From Lineolata rhizophorae (Eukaryota > Ascomycota > Dothideomycetes > Lineolatales > Lineolataceae): DNA of 64,000 nt. Below are positions 46,701 to 57,765 of the stretch, in pieces. The translations under genes were made by a program, and so were the position numbers. Positions within the stretch are counted from its first letter, which is position 1. The number at the start of each line of letters is the position of its first letter. The stretch lies in assembly GCA_010093515.1 (NCBI GenBank), contig MU001693.1, forward strand, positions 67,009-131,008, read 5' to 3'. The notes below the pieces were generated by a model. That model searched no databases. It was given only the letters and a program-made list of their open reading frames with translations, and had not been told where the DNA came from.

Positions 46701-49469
46701 ATAAGATCTGTGTCGTGGTTGACCGAATCAACGTTACTTTTGTTAGGCAAGGGAAATTTCGGTATGTCTATCGAAGTCCGTCATATGATTCTGTTACCCC
46801 ATTCCAACAACAAGCTACGTGCTACTTTTGCAAGAATGGTTTGCCATTCACCCCATTGGGTTGTCCCCAGCACATCCTGCTTTTCTTCTTTAGCGGTCAT
46901 ATCATAGCATCCGGAAGGGAACGTTCCACTTTCGGATTCGACCGTTGATTCCAATCTTCTCCCGTTATATCCTCCAGGTCATCGTTTTGGTCTCTCCTCG
47001 GCGGTAAGGGATCCCTTCACTCGGGTTCTGATGGGGCGATTCCGAGCCGCGGTGTTAGAGGTTGCCCGACCTCCAATCTGTCAGGATCTTGTGGCGTATC
47101 TCTTGAGTCAGGGTTTTGCTCCATAGTGTCATATCGCTGTAGTTCATGTTGCAAAAGAGTATTGCATAATGCTGGTGGAGTGGCGTGGAGTCTATCTTGT
47201 TCTCTCATGCCGCTGGCCGTACGTCTATGTTCTATCCGTTTTGAAACCGAGACAAACGTTGACCGTACGTGTGCCGGTTGTGAAAGGTGTGGGAAAGGTA
47301 GTGTGAATGGCGGCTGCGAAATGCAGAGATGGCTAAAGCTCACTCTTTATACTTCAGCTTAGCAAGCCACCAGTTAGGTAGCAAATTGAACAACCAGACG
47401 TGCGGTTCGTGACTAAGACTTATTCACCAAGAAACAATTTGAGCAAGTATACTTTGGAAACAAACGTACGAACAGAAGATAGAACTCATATTTGCTTTGT
47501 TCCTATTTGACATTCCCTTTTGTATATAGAACAGACAAACTACCTAGTGTGTACATATCAACCCCAAAAGCAACAGAGTCATGCTCGGGAAAGTATCATA
47601 CCGCATCTTGAATTTGCTGTACGTAAAAAGTCCCATCAATTTATGTTCATGCTTAAACCACTAACTTTTTGATCTCGCCAAATAAAGCTTTTAAATCCAA
47701 CCGGCCAACCTCAATCTAGATCCTTTGGATCCATTTTTCCAATCCAAACTCCTTTACCACCTCCTCCTTCCTCCTCGCCTTCGCCTTCTCGCCTCTCTTT
47801 CGCTCAACTTATCATCCATATATTTCCCATTCAACCCCCTTTCCACACTATGTAGCGCTTCATCAGCCATCTTCTCCACTCTCTCCCTAATCTCCGGGCG
47901 CGCTAGTCCACCCATCCATACTCAAACTCTGCGCTTCTCCCCACCTACACATCAATTCCGCGCTCGCGCTCGCTCCCCTACCTACGTGCCCAGCAGCACG
48001 CCCTACAGGACGCTTTCGTATCCTCAACACCTCTCAATTGGCACCCACCTCCGTCACGAGATCCTCGAACGGCTCAAAAACCTATAGTAGAAGCGGAGGT
48101 AACCTGGCTAGAGTGACACTGCCGCACTCGTCGGATCACTAAGCACGCCGTGTGACGCCAGCACGGTTAGGTCCAGACGCTTGAGCTGCGTATCCTGTGG
48201 AGCGAGGGTCATCGAGCAGGGGTGTCTCACAGCAACTCAAATCATCAATTCACCGCCAACAATCACTCGGTTTGACTTGCCACGCCCAAATTTGACGGAC
48301 GGTTGCACTTTTAGGGACTTAAGTCTAGCGTCACTCGTTGCGGAGCAATGAAGGTAGAATGGACTATGGGTAGAATGAGGACAGATTACAAGTTGCCATG
48401 GATGCGGTCTACAGTTGGAGCAGCTGAACACGAATGCTCTTGATCGCGGCATGTTTCGACATAAGCAGCAGAGGCTTGAGATTTAGGTCCGCCACTACGT
48501 TGCTGCCCGGAAGCAACGCGATAATAGACACATCTCTACAGTGGTCGATTATGACTGCCGGAGTGAAAGATGACCTTCGCCAATAAGATGGCTTCGATTT
48601 CGTGCTATAATTTTACTTCCCGTCTACTTTGCGAGACGAGTAGATTAAATTTGGACTACTGTTCGGCCTGGAGAAGGCGGCGCTACATGATTTATGCTAA
48701 CGTGGCGAAGTATGTATGTGCTAGCTAATCGATGACGCACTTAAAAAAGAAATACAATTCGATGCGCCATACAGACGGATATTAATACTATCGCTATGAA
48801 CTAGTTTAGACCATATGGAGTTAAGTCAAGAAACGGTTGGTCGTAGTTGCTGCATACGCACGTATTTCCTACTCGTAATTCGTCTAGTTAACCTAGGACA
48901 TTGCAAGTGCAGCGTAGTAACTTGAAGGCCACATATAGCGCGTAGCGCTTCGGCGGGAGGGAGTATAATATGGAATAGAGACGGCAAGATGAAGGCGGAA
49001 GATTTCTGAGCACTTGACTACTGTGCTAGCACTGCCATTGATCGTGGAAACCTTCATAAGATACCTTTGAAGAGCAACATCAACATTATTCCATAGCGAA
49101 TACGACACGGTTGTCTAGTCCCAAACAATATCAAACTCATACGTAGCCGTACATTGACAAGGAGCAAGCTCAGATTAGGACAGGATATAGAGAGTATACC
49201 AAAAAGGCACCTCAATCGACAATCAACGCCGCCAGAATGCCAGCGCAACTAAAAGAGCTACAAGTACAACAGTTTGTGCGCGCCAATCATCCGCCGCATC
49301 ATCAGCAACAAATAGTTGCGCCCTCGTCGGTTGCTCGAGAAGAGAAAAGCGAAAAGAAAAAAAAAAAAAAAAGGAAAACTCCGGGCGCCAGCCGCATTTC
49401 GCGGACCGTTGAGATAAAAAGACAACGTACACCGACTTCGCGGTAAAGACCCGCACACGGCTCGGTTAC
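43783..49469. other. 5.7 kb gene-poor, AT-richer region
   Basis: No gene could be supported. Scattered short frames include a 64-codon hydrophobic one (45260-45454 plus, starting MWLSTFRPYLAPALLLAV) preceded by GT..AG-like signals, and a Cys-rich 78-codon one (47126-47362 plus). Around 46.0-47.4 kb the minus strand has several adjoining short frames that could be a decayed gene. From 48.5 to 49.2 kb the sequence is rich in TA dinucleotides, as expected after RIP. A promoter for the catalase gene occupies the left end. Confidence 0.45.
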
Positions 49470-51383
49470 TTAATCATGGAGCAAATCGTCCACGTAGCCG
49501 AGGACGTTCCTTCGCTCGTCCAAGACGCGCGCGTACTCCAGCAACAGGCGATAGACGTAAATCTGCATGTCCTCCCTGCGCAGCACGCGGTTGGCCCAGG
49601 CCTGGCCGTCCTCGGCGATGGTCCTGGCGGCGGCGTCGTGGCCGGGGCGTACGCCGTCGACGCCGAGGAAGTAGTCCATGATGCCGTAGACGTCGACGAA
49701 GGAGTTGTCCATGGGCACGAAGTGCAGCCAGGGCACGAGGCGCGAGTCGTGCCACTCGGCGTAGATGGTGGCCTTGACGGGCAGCGCGTTGGAGCGCAGG
49801 AAGCCGCGGTACCGGCCGCTGAACGAGTTGCCGTCCAGGTCCGGCAGGTACTTGTACGCGTACTGGGCCGCCATGTCCATGCCTTGCCTGACGGCGAAGT
49901 ACGGGTCTGTGTAGGGGCAGTGTTTGTTGCCTTGGGCCGGGAAGCACACCAGGTGCACGAAGCCCGTGTCCGAGAAGGTGTCGACCCAGGCGCCCAGGCT
50001 GCCGCCGTCCTCGACCGCGCCTAGCGGGTAGTGCGTGTACGAGGGGAGCTCGAAGTTGGGCGGCGGGTCGGCCGACAGCTCGGCCTGCCGGACTGAGGTG
50101 CCGTTGACCATGGACAGGAACCGGTGCCGCTGGAACCGGGTCCAGTTCTCCTTCTTGTTGCGGCCCCCCGTGCCGGCGCCGCGCCACATCATCTTGCTGT
50201 GTTTCTCGGCCCAGGGCCCGCCGTGGTCCTCCTCGCCGCCCGAGTAGAAGGGGTCTTCGGTCCAGTACATGGCCGGCGGGATCAGGATCTCGTTGTTCAT
50301 GGGCAGCTTGGAGCCGCCGAACATGGGGAACAGCTCCTTGGACGTCTTGAGCGAGATGGGTTCGATGAAGGTGCCGTGCATCTCCTGGATGTGCGGGATG
50401 GCGCAGGGATCCTTGGCCAGCGTCCAGTTCTGCACGTAGCCCGAGTACGAGTGCGCCGGGAACCCTTCCGGCATGGGCGGCGGGCCGGACGTGTTGGTGG
50501 GCGGTTCTGCATTCCGCGCATCGCTGCCCGGCGGACACGTATCGCGCGCCAGGGCCCAGTACGGGCCGGTGGAGATCCAGCGCGCGTCGAACGGCTCCGG
50601 ATCGAGCACGGGCTCCGGCAACTGCGGATAGCCGTCGGTGACGTTCTCGACGGGCGCGAGCACCCTCGAGGCGCGCTCCCTGGCCATGTGCCCCTCGATG
50701 GCCTCCCACTTGACGAGCAGGCGCGACTCGTCCATGACGTTGATGGGCATGTCGAGGTCCGGCAGGTGCCGGGCGACCGAGTTGGTCAGGTTGTGCCAGA
50801 GCACCATCCAGCGGCGGTCGCGGTCCGAGCGGAAGCTGGCGGAGCCGTTGCGCACGCTGATGGTGTGCTGGAACGAGCGCGCCTGCCACCGCAGCGTTGC
50901 CGGCTCCACGCCCCAGAAGGGCCCCAGGTCGTGGTGGATCTGATCGAAGAAGTCCTCGACCAGCGTCGCGTTGTTGGCCAGCGCGAAGTCGACCCACGCG
51001 TCGAAGCCCGGCGGTGGGTGCCGCCCCCGCCGCTCGCGGTATCGCCGCGCGGCGTCCTTGACGTTGCTCGACTCCTTCGCCAGGAGCGCGTCCAGCTCGT
51101 CTCGCGCATTGCGGATCAGGTCGTCGATGGGACGGGGCGCGGGTGCAGAGGCGGAGGCGGGATCATCGTCGCTATGAGCCGGAGGAGGCGATGAGGAAGC
51201 AGGAGGCCTCGCCGAGTTCTTGGCATCGTTGTCGTCGTCATCGTCGCCGTGGCCGATCTTGGGCAGGCCGGGGAGGTTGAGACGGTAAGGGGTGAAGGGC
51301 GACTGGAGGAAGAGGACGCCTAGCAGGCTGAGGACGCTGGCCGCAATGATGAATTGCACCAGCCGCTTGTTCAACACAATCAT
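49470..51383 (-). CDS. GT90 (CAP10-type) glycosyltransferase, type II Golgi membrane protein
   Basis: Predicted Golgi glycosyltransferase of CAZy family GT90, related to Cryptococcus CAP10 and the beta-1,2-xylosyltransferase Cxt1 and to animal POGLUT. Single exon, 637 aa. Short cytosolic tail, then an uncleaved signal-anchor (FIIAASVLSLLGVLFL, residues about 11-26), an acidic Pro/Ser-rich stem with an Asp run, and a lumenal domain with several N-glycosylation sequons (NATL, NGSA, NLTN, NVTD). CAP10 landmarks: FGGSKLPMNNEILIPP, KHSKMMWRGAGTGG near 395-405, DLDGNSFSGRYRGFL, and EWHDSRLVPWLHFVPMDNSF near 541-560, then a closing charged helix (WANRVLRREDMQIYVYRLLL). The likely role is in wall or capsule-type polysaccharide or O-glycan xylosylation; donor and acceptor are not deducible. 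Confidence 0.92.
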   Translation of the reverse strand: MIVLNKRLVQFIIAASVLSLLGVLFLQSPFTPYRLNLPGLPKIGHGDDDDDNDAKNSARPPASSSPPPAHSDDDPASASAPAPRPIDDLIRNARDELDALLAKESSNVKDAARRYRERRGRHPPPGFDAWVDFALANNATLVEDFFDQIHHDLGPFWGVEPATLRWQARSFQHTISVRNGSASFRSDRDRRWMVLWHNLTNSVARHLPDLDMPINVMDESRLLVKWEAIEGHMARERASRVLAPVENVTDGYPQLPEPVLDPEPFDARWISTGPYWALARDTCPPGSDARNAEPPTNTSGPPPMPEGFPAHSYSGYVQNWTLAKDPCAIPHIQEMHGTFIEPISLKTSKELFPMFGGSKLPMNNEILIPPAMYWTEDPFYSGGEEDHGGPWAEKHSKMMWRGAGTGGRNKKENWTRFQRHRFLSMVNGTSVRQAELSADPPPNFELPSYTHYPLGAVEDGGSLGAWVDTFSDTGFVHLVCFPAQGNKHCPYTDPYFAVRQGMDMAAQYAYKYLPDLDGNSFSGRYRGFLRSNALPVKATIYAEWHDSRLVPWLHFVPMDNSFVDVYGIMDYFLGVDGVRPGHDAAARTIAEDGQAWANRVLRREDMQIYVYRLLLEYARVLDERRNVLGYVDDLLHD

Positions 51384-52575
51384 GCTGCACGGCGGGGGAT
51401 GGCAGAGCGCGCGCCGTTCGGCTGCGTGCAGCTGTGTCGTGCGATGCGATGCGGACAGTCTGCCGTGCTCGTGTGGTCAGACGCGGCGGCGAGTCGGTGG
51501 CACTCAGGCAGGCATGGCATGCGGGAGCGCTGAGCAGCGGGCGCGCGATGCGTGCAAGGGCGGAGAGAGTGGCCGGACCGCGACGCCGTAGGGATGCGCA
51601 AGGGAAGGAGGACGAGGCCGCAGGGGAGCGAGCGACAGGCGCACGCAGGCGGCGACGGCCGAAAAGCTGGGGTGGAGCCAGGGGCCAAGCGTTTCTGGCC
51701 GTCGTCCCGCCGCGCGCCGCGCCCAGCGGACTGACTCCGCGCATCGCATCTCGCACTCCGGGATGCGAATGGGCGCGTTCGCATCCGCTCGGTGCTCTGG
51801 CGTTCCAACAGTTTCCGAGGCCGCAGCGGAGTGACGGCCGAGACACGTCCGCTTCCTATCTATAGATGCTGAGCGAGCCTCAGGGCCGACGGCGTTGGCT
51901 TCCTAACATAGATACACACCAACTCGAAGCGGCCCCCTCACAACTGTATTTAAAGCCACTGCTTGAGCACGCTACAAGGCCCATCTGAACTTCAAAAGAC
52001 GTCTGCGAGTGCGTGGCTTTCTGATTCACTGCATCCTCCACTCCACACAACTGCTGTCACCGGTTCAACTTTCAAGACTGTGAAGCAGGTATTTTCAATT
52101 AACTAGCCTACAGGCCTGCCCCCGAAACTATGCACAGTATGGACTGGAAAAGAACATTACACCTATCCCCAATGGCATCTTTGGCTCCGAAAGTCGCAAA
52201 CAAGCAAATGGACGACGCAAAAAGGGTACTCCGCAGGAACTGCCGTAGAACGAAAACTTTGACCAAAAAAAAAAAAAAATAAAGCCGACCCGGAAACAGA
52301 AGCAAAATAAAAAGCAAGATCCTCGCAGCTAGTAACACGTCCTAACAGACGAGATTCAGACGAATACAAACGAAAAACAGTACCACTGACACACACAAAC
52401 ACACACACAATCATCAATTGTTCATGACCACCATCTTCCCTTGCTCCACCAACTTTCACGACACCCACCACCTCCCCGCATCCCCATCACCCAACACACA
52501 CACATCATCAAACATATCCAACCACCCCTCCCGCCCTTCTCCACCCCACACACCCACGCCCACCCACCACCGTCC
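51384..52575. other. Spacer: GT90 promoter and 3' flank of the membrane protein gene
   Basis: About 1.2 kb. The left half is GC-rich with Arg/Ala-rich shadow frames and looks like promoter and leader. The right half has an A-run (52265-52279) and an AC-rich stretch (52383-52510) that would be the UTR of the gene at 52576. Confidence 0.5.
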
Positions 52576-53074
52576 TCACGCCACCGACGGACTCGTCGCG
52601 TCCCCAGCCCCAGCGCCACTGCCACCTCCGCCCAGCTCCGCGTGCCTAGCATCCAACTGCCTCTGCAGCCGCTGCTCCTCCTCCTCGAGCGCGTGCAGCT
52701 GCGTCAGGCGGCTCTTGCGCTCCTGCAGCCGCTGCTGCTCGAGGCGGATGCGGGCGAGCTCGGGGTCGGGCTCGTTGCGGATGGAGCTGGTCTCGGAGGC
52801 GGCCGAGCCGGCCGCGGCGCCACCGCCCGCCACCGTCGGCGGCGAGATGTACGTGTCATTGCCGGGGGCCTCGTAGGCCTCCTGCTTGGGCGGCTCCGGC
52901 TGCGGCGCGTACGGCGCCGGGTTAGACAGCAGCGTGGGGGCGACGGACGAGGGCGACTTGGCCGTCGAGGCGGCGCCGCCGTAGTACGCCGACGGGTCCA
53001 TCTGCTGCGGCACCTGCACGTACGGCTGCTGGTACTGGTAGCCCTGCTGGGGGTAGCCCTGCTGGGGGTAGACT

Positions 53075-53110
<36 letters not shown>

Positions 53111-53922
53111 GGCGACGCGTACTGCGCGACCTCGGGGTAGGGCGCGCCCGTCGAGTGCGGGCCGGGGGTGGCGTTGAAGGGCGCGCCCGTCGCGGCGGCC
53201 GTGGCCTTCTTCTGCTTGCGGCGCCGCCACCAGAAGAAGGCGCCGACGAGGCCGAGCGCGAGCACGCCGAGCGGCACCGCGATGCCGACGCCCACCTTGG
53301 CGCCGTCGGACATGCCGCCGCCGCTAGAGCTGGACCCCGACGCGGACGTGGACGAGGTCGTGGAGACGATGCTGGAGGACTGCGATGATGAGGTGCTCGG
53401 GGTCGGCGTGACGCCAGGGCTGAGCGGGTCCGTCTCGAGCGCGGCGAGGTCCGTCTGCTGCCATCGCACCTGGATCGCGTAGCCCGAGGTGGTGCCCGAG
53501 ACGCACATGCTCTGGTAGGTTTGGTTGCAGGCGTAGTCGCTGGCCGAGCGCGTTAGACAAGGCTCCGAAGACCAGGCTGCACGGGATAATTCCGGACGAA
53601 GCTGCGATGCGCCTCGCCGGCTTCCAACTTACCTCGGACAGCATATTATGGCGGATTCGCTGGGGATCAGGCTCGGTCCCATGAGGCCACCGACATCGTT
53701 GGACGTCGTCGGACGAGGACATGCGCTCGTGTAGCCGCTGGGGCAGATGGCCGGTGAGTAGTAGCCGATATCCTCCCACCAGTACTGAGACCACGCCGTC
53801 GGCATGCAATCTTCGTCGTTGAACGCTGAAGGGCCCATGGTATCGCACGACGGCGGTGGTGTGTAGACGGCCGTCATGGCCGCGGCCGGGGCCGTGTCGC
53901 GCGTGAAGTCTGTGGATGTCAT
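52576..53922 (-). CDS. Cys-rich single-pass surface protein with poly-Gln cytosolic tail (417 aa)
   Basis: Typical filamentous-fungal plasma-membrane protein of unknown function. Exons (minus) are 53922-53633 and 53539-52576, with a 93 nt intron (GTAAGT..TCTAAC..CCAG). The ectodomain (about 1-175) has regularly placed Cys: SCDTMG, EDCMPT, YYSPAICPSGYTSAC and IICCP/SDYAC; the last pair is completed across the intron. This is the layout of fungal Cys-rich sensor-like proteins that lack a clear signal peptide. An in-frame ATG at 54099 would add a hydrophobic Pro/Leu stretch. A Ser/Thr stem is followed by the span VGIAVPLGVLALGLVGAFFW (about 177-198), a WRRRKQKK stop-transfer, an 11-Gln run near 240-250, GYPQQGY repeats and a charged coiled-coil end (LARIRLEQQRLQERKSRLTQ). 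Wall-stress sensing is inference from layout. Confidence 0.82.
53079..53109 (-). repeat. (CAG)10 tract encoding poly-Gln
   Basis: Ten perfect CTG units on the + strand (CAG in the coding sense) in the cytosolic tail of the membrane protein. Confidence 0.9.
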
Positions 53923-56900
53923 CGTGACTGGCCAGAAGATGTGGATCTGCGTTGCGTCTGCAGCCTGACGATAGAAATGACAGCAGGAAAGGGTGTTGAG
54001 CAAGACAACAGATATTATAAAAGCGAAACTTGAGACCGGAGGAGGGGGGGTGGGGGGGAGAGGGGGAAGAGGGAGAGGAAGAAGAGAGAGCAAGGACAAG
54101 GGAAAAAAGGAAGGGAAAAAAAAAAGGGAAATAAGAGAAGGCTATACGACTCCGCCGAACCGCAGTCAACTAGTCAGAAACGAAATGGCTGGCAGAGACT
54201 GCTAAGCCTCAGCAGAAGTAAATGGGGGAGCCTCACTAGCCTCTTCTTATCAAAGCACATCGCGGCTGCGACGCTACTCCCTCAATTACCAAGACTCCAC
54301 CGCCCACCCGCAGTTCCCCCTTCGCACCGCGGGCGCTACCCTACACACCCTACGCAGTGGGACGGGACGGGTGCGGCACTGCAAATCAGCACTTTCGGGG
54401 GGAGAGGGGGGGAGGGGAGGGCAGCAGCAGGGCCACGCGGGCGTTTGTGCAGCAACGCTGCAACTCCCCCGTACAGTTGTGCTCTCGAACCCGCCCACAC
54501 CCCCCTTTCAGCCTTGCCGGGGAATCAGGAGATGGGCAGGAACAGGGACCCCCGGCCCGGTGCTCGCTGTTACTGGATTCCCGCAGGCACGCATGCCTTT
54601 TCCTCATCAGAGCTTGCTTCAAAATTGCTTCCTTCGGCGGCAAGGATGATGAACGTGGATCTCTTTTCGAAGAGGTCGATGGTGAATCGTCCCGCTGCAG
54701 GCTGCAACGCTACATCTCCCGTTCGCCGCCGTTGCGCGGTAGCACGGCACACACTCCTACGCAGGCTCTCTCTCTCCCTCTCTCCCGCTCTCACTCAGTC
54801 AGGAGGAGGAGATCAGCCTCGCGCTCGGCTTACAGTTTGGCAATTTTCGGAGGCGCGGCGCGCCAGCTCGCGCCGGGCGAGCGAGGCGGAGCGCGCCAGG
54901 CTCGAAGCCTCGTCGGCAACGCAGGCCGGGGGTGGGGACTCACCTCAGACGATTGGAGGCGGCGGCGGGGGGATCGAGCGCCGGCCGGCGACGCTGAGCC
55001 TGGCTCTACACTAACGCCGACGCGATGGAGTTAGTGCCGGGAGGATTCGCGCCCCAGGAACCTTTCGGTCAAGCTCATGTTCAAGCCCCTGCGGCCATGC
55101 CGCTTGGGGTTTAGCGCGCGGACCCGCCCAGCGCCCGCCGAGCCGGGCCTCGAGCCCAGCCCGCGGTCCGCCAAGGCGCGCGCAACCGCGGTCGGGCCCA
55201 GCGGGAGCCGTGTAGCAAGAGCCTCAAGCGAGTTGCGCGTCCTCCCTGTCCGTCCGCCGTCGGCCGAGCGTAGGGTACAGTACATGTACTACACACTACG
55301 TACGTACGCAGCCGTGAAATTTCGCGCTCCGAAGGATGGCGTTAGGCGGCGGCTAGATCGATCCGCCGTCGCCTGGACAGCCGCTCGCCGCCTCCGACCG
55401 CGGGGCCTCTCGATCCTTCATGTGTGCGCCAGAGGACTGTTTTCTTTGGCTATGCATCACCCCTCGCCAGGCTCGACGAGGCTGGACTCGAAACCGATCC
55501 CTTTCTCCACGGGCGGCCCAGCTCCTCCGTCTCTTTTCGCGCGGGATTAGCAGCACTTGGGCGGGCGTTGCGAAGAAAAAAGTTGACCGGGCTTGCGGCG
55601 ATCGGTCACGAACTCCGCCCCCACCCGCGCAGGGAACCGCCCCGTTGCTCCAGCCCTCTCTCTTGGCCAGCGACCGCAGCCCGTTCAGTGGCTCGCCTCG
55701 AAGGCTGGGGCCGGCGGGCCTCCTGCAATGTTTGGACGGGCCGGGCGAGGGACAGGGAGGGTCGTGGCTGGCGGCATGGGATGCAGGGATGGCCCCCTCG
55801 TCCGCCCGAGCTGCGCCGCGCTTGTGCTGCTCTTGGCTTAGTCTGTTGCTAATATTGGGGCCTGGCGTCCGCGCCGTCGTGCGACCGCCAGCCCGAGCTA
55901 AATACGTCCCAAAATGATCACGGCGTCACGGCGGCAAGAGATCGCCCGGCGAGCTTTCTTTTTTCCATGAGCGGCTGACGAATGGCCCGCCTTGATCCGG
56001 AATCGCTTGAGGAAATTCGCGTCGTTATTATAGCTCGAGCCTTCGATGTCATTGTTCTCGAGTTCCGTATATCGTATAACGGTCCCTAAGGCAGCAAGTC
56101 GCCGAGCCTTGCTTTGTCAGCGACCTTGAGGCTTCGCGGCTTTACTACGTACATTATCGGCCACCGAGCAAGCAAGCAGAGGTAAGTACTCCGCTGGGAC
56201 CCTGGGAGTCCACCGCAGTTAGATGAACTGCTCGGACAGCACGTGGCGCTGCACGAACTGACGGTAAACTGGCCCGCGCTGCGATGCTGGGCGCGTGGTC
56301 GGATCTGTTCGCAGTCGGCATCACAGTGGTGGGTGCGAGGATCCCGCATTCGGGGCCATCCTAATTAAACTGTACGACTTGCTTTGCGCAATTATAAGTG
56401 ATTACTACACCACAAGTGTCACTGCACTATTAAGTAGGCTTCTTCTTTTCGTGGGATTTCTTTCAGAAAAACACTTAGAACCAGCGACAGTTGAAGACCT
56501 ACCCGAGTAGAAAGCTACGAAACCAGGCACTAATTCTAGGTATTGTAACCCCGATCGCTCGCACATTGCAGACTAGTACACGAGTGCGATATATTTTGGC
56601 TTTGCTACAATCAGTTCCACCAACAGAAGGTTGGCACACTCTTCATGAACGATTTGAAGTCGTTTTCTTCTTCCCTCTGCGCCCAAGTGCGGTCGTACCT
56701 GCATCGGTCCCTCGACTAAAAAGCAGCCGTCTCGAACAAACCCAGCTCATAAACGACATCGATTAAACATACTACGAACACGCCCTGGTATATACATCGC
56801 AATGCCGCATCTCCGTCTCACGGAGAAACACCCACCAAACGCTTGAACGTCTCTCCCCCCCAAAACATGCCGTCCGTTTAACGAAACTCACCGCTCGCGC

Positions 56901-57765
56901 CGCGCACGTCGAGCTTCGTCTCGAAAGGCCCGACAACCGAACCCCGCAGGACCTTGCAGCTCTCCCATCCCAACACTGTAGTTTCCCGTGTTTCCCCGTC
57001 TCCACTCCGTCCGCCGGACGACACGAGGGCAGTGGAGTGGTTTGGACTCGCGGATGGATGGCCGCCGTGCGCGTCCCGGGAGGGCGAAAAGAAGAGGGAC
57101 CCGTCGCACAGACGCATAAAGCTTGGCTGTCGCGGGGCCGTCTCAGCATTGAGTCGTCCGTCCGTCGGGACCCACATGGCATGGGGTCGTGAAGCCAGTG
57201 GAATAACACCTCTGGTATTTCTGAATCCTGTTGGGAATGTTCTCTTTGGGCAAATTGTGGTATTACCAACATCTTATACCGGGGTTGGAAGAGTTGAGGT
57301 TACTCTGCATAGTAGGTGCAGACGAAGTACCGTGGTACATATGCGCAATCCCAAAGGCTGGGAAATGGATAGCGCTCTACCCAAAGAGGAAGTGTTGATA
57401 GTTGTGAGTGAACATCATCTCATGTTGTTCATATTCAACTACGTAGAAAAGCTATAATGAGCGCTCGCGGTCATGATTTCTTCCCCTTCCTGTCTCCATG
57501 AAAAAGCGCCAATTTTATCCAGCTACTCGGTCTCTCACGAAAAAGAAGCGCTTTCTATCGATCTATGATGCAATGGCCATAGGAAATGCGTCTCGCGGAC
57601 TCCTTCCCAAAAAATGCCTTGAACGCCCACGCTATGCAACAAATGCAAAGTTCGAAAAACCTCTTTCCATCCAATCCTTTAACAAAAAAAAAAAAAGAAG
57701 AAGAAGAAAAAACGCCCTCCGCAATGCGCAAGTTCAAAAGAGAGAGAGAAAAAAAAATAAATAAA
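53923..57765. other. 3.8 kb spacer, no supported gene
   Basis: A purine-rich (G/A) tract at 54030-54130 sits in the probable leader of the membrane protein gene. From 54.3 to 55.9 kb the DNA is GC-rich with chance frames of up to 225 codons, none with motifs. 56.3-57.7 kb is AT-richer. Palindromic AGTACATGTACT lies at about 55278-55290. The right end has the A-rich 3' flank of the PLC-like gene. Confidence 0.45.

Noticed and set aside
49474-51194. Long frames on both strands (507 and 356 codons) over the GT90 gene
   Set aside because: Shadows of the CAP10 coding frame.
57498-57764. Lys-rich 88-codon plus frame
   Set aside because: A-rich 3' flank of the PLC-like gene read as Lys codons.
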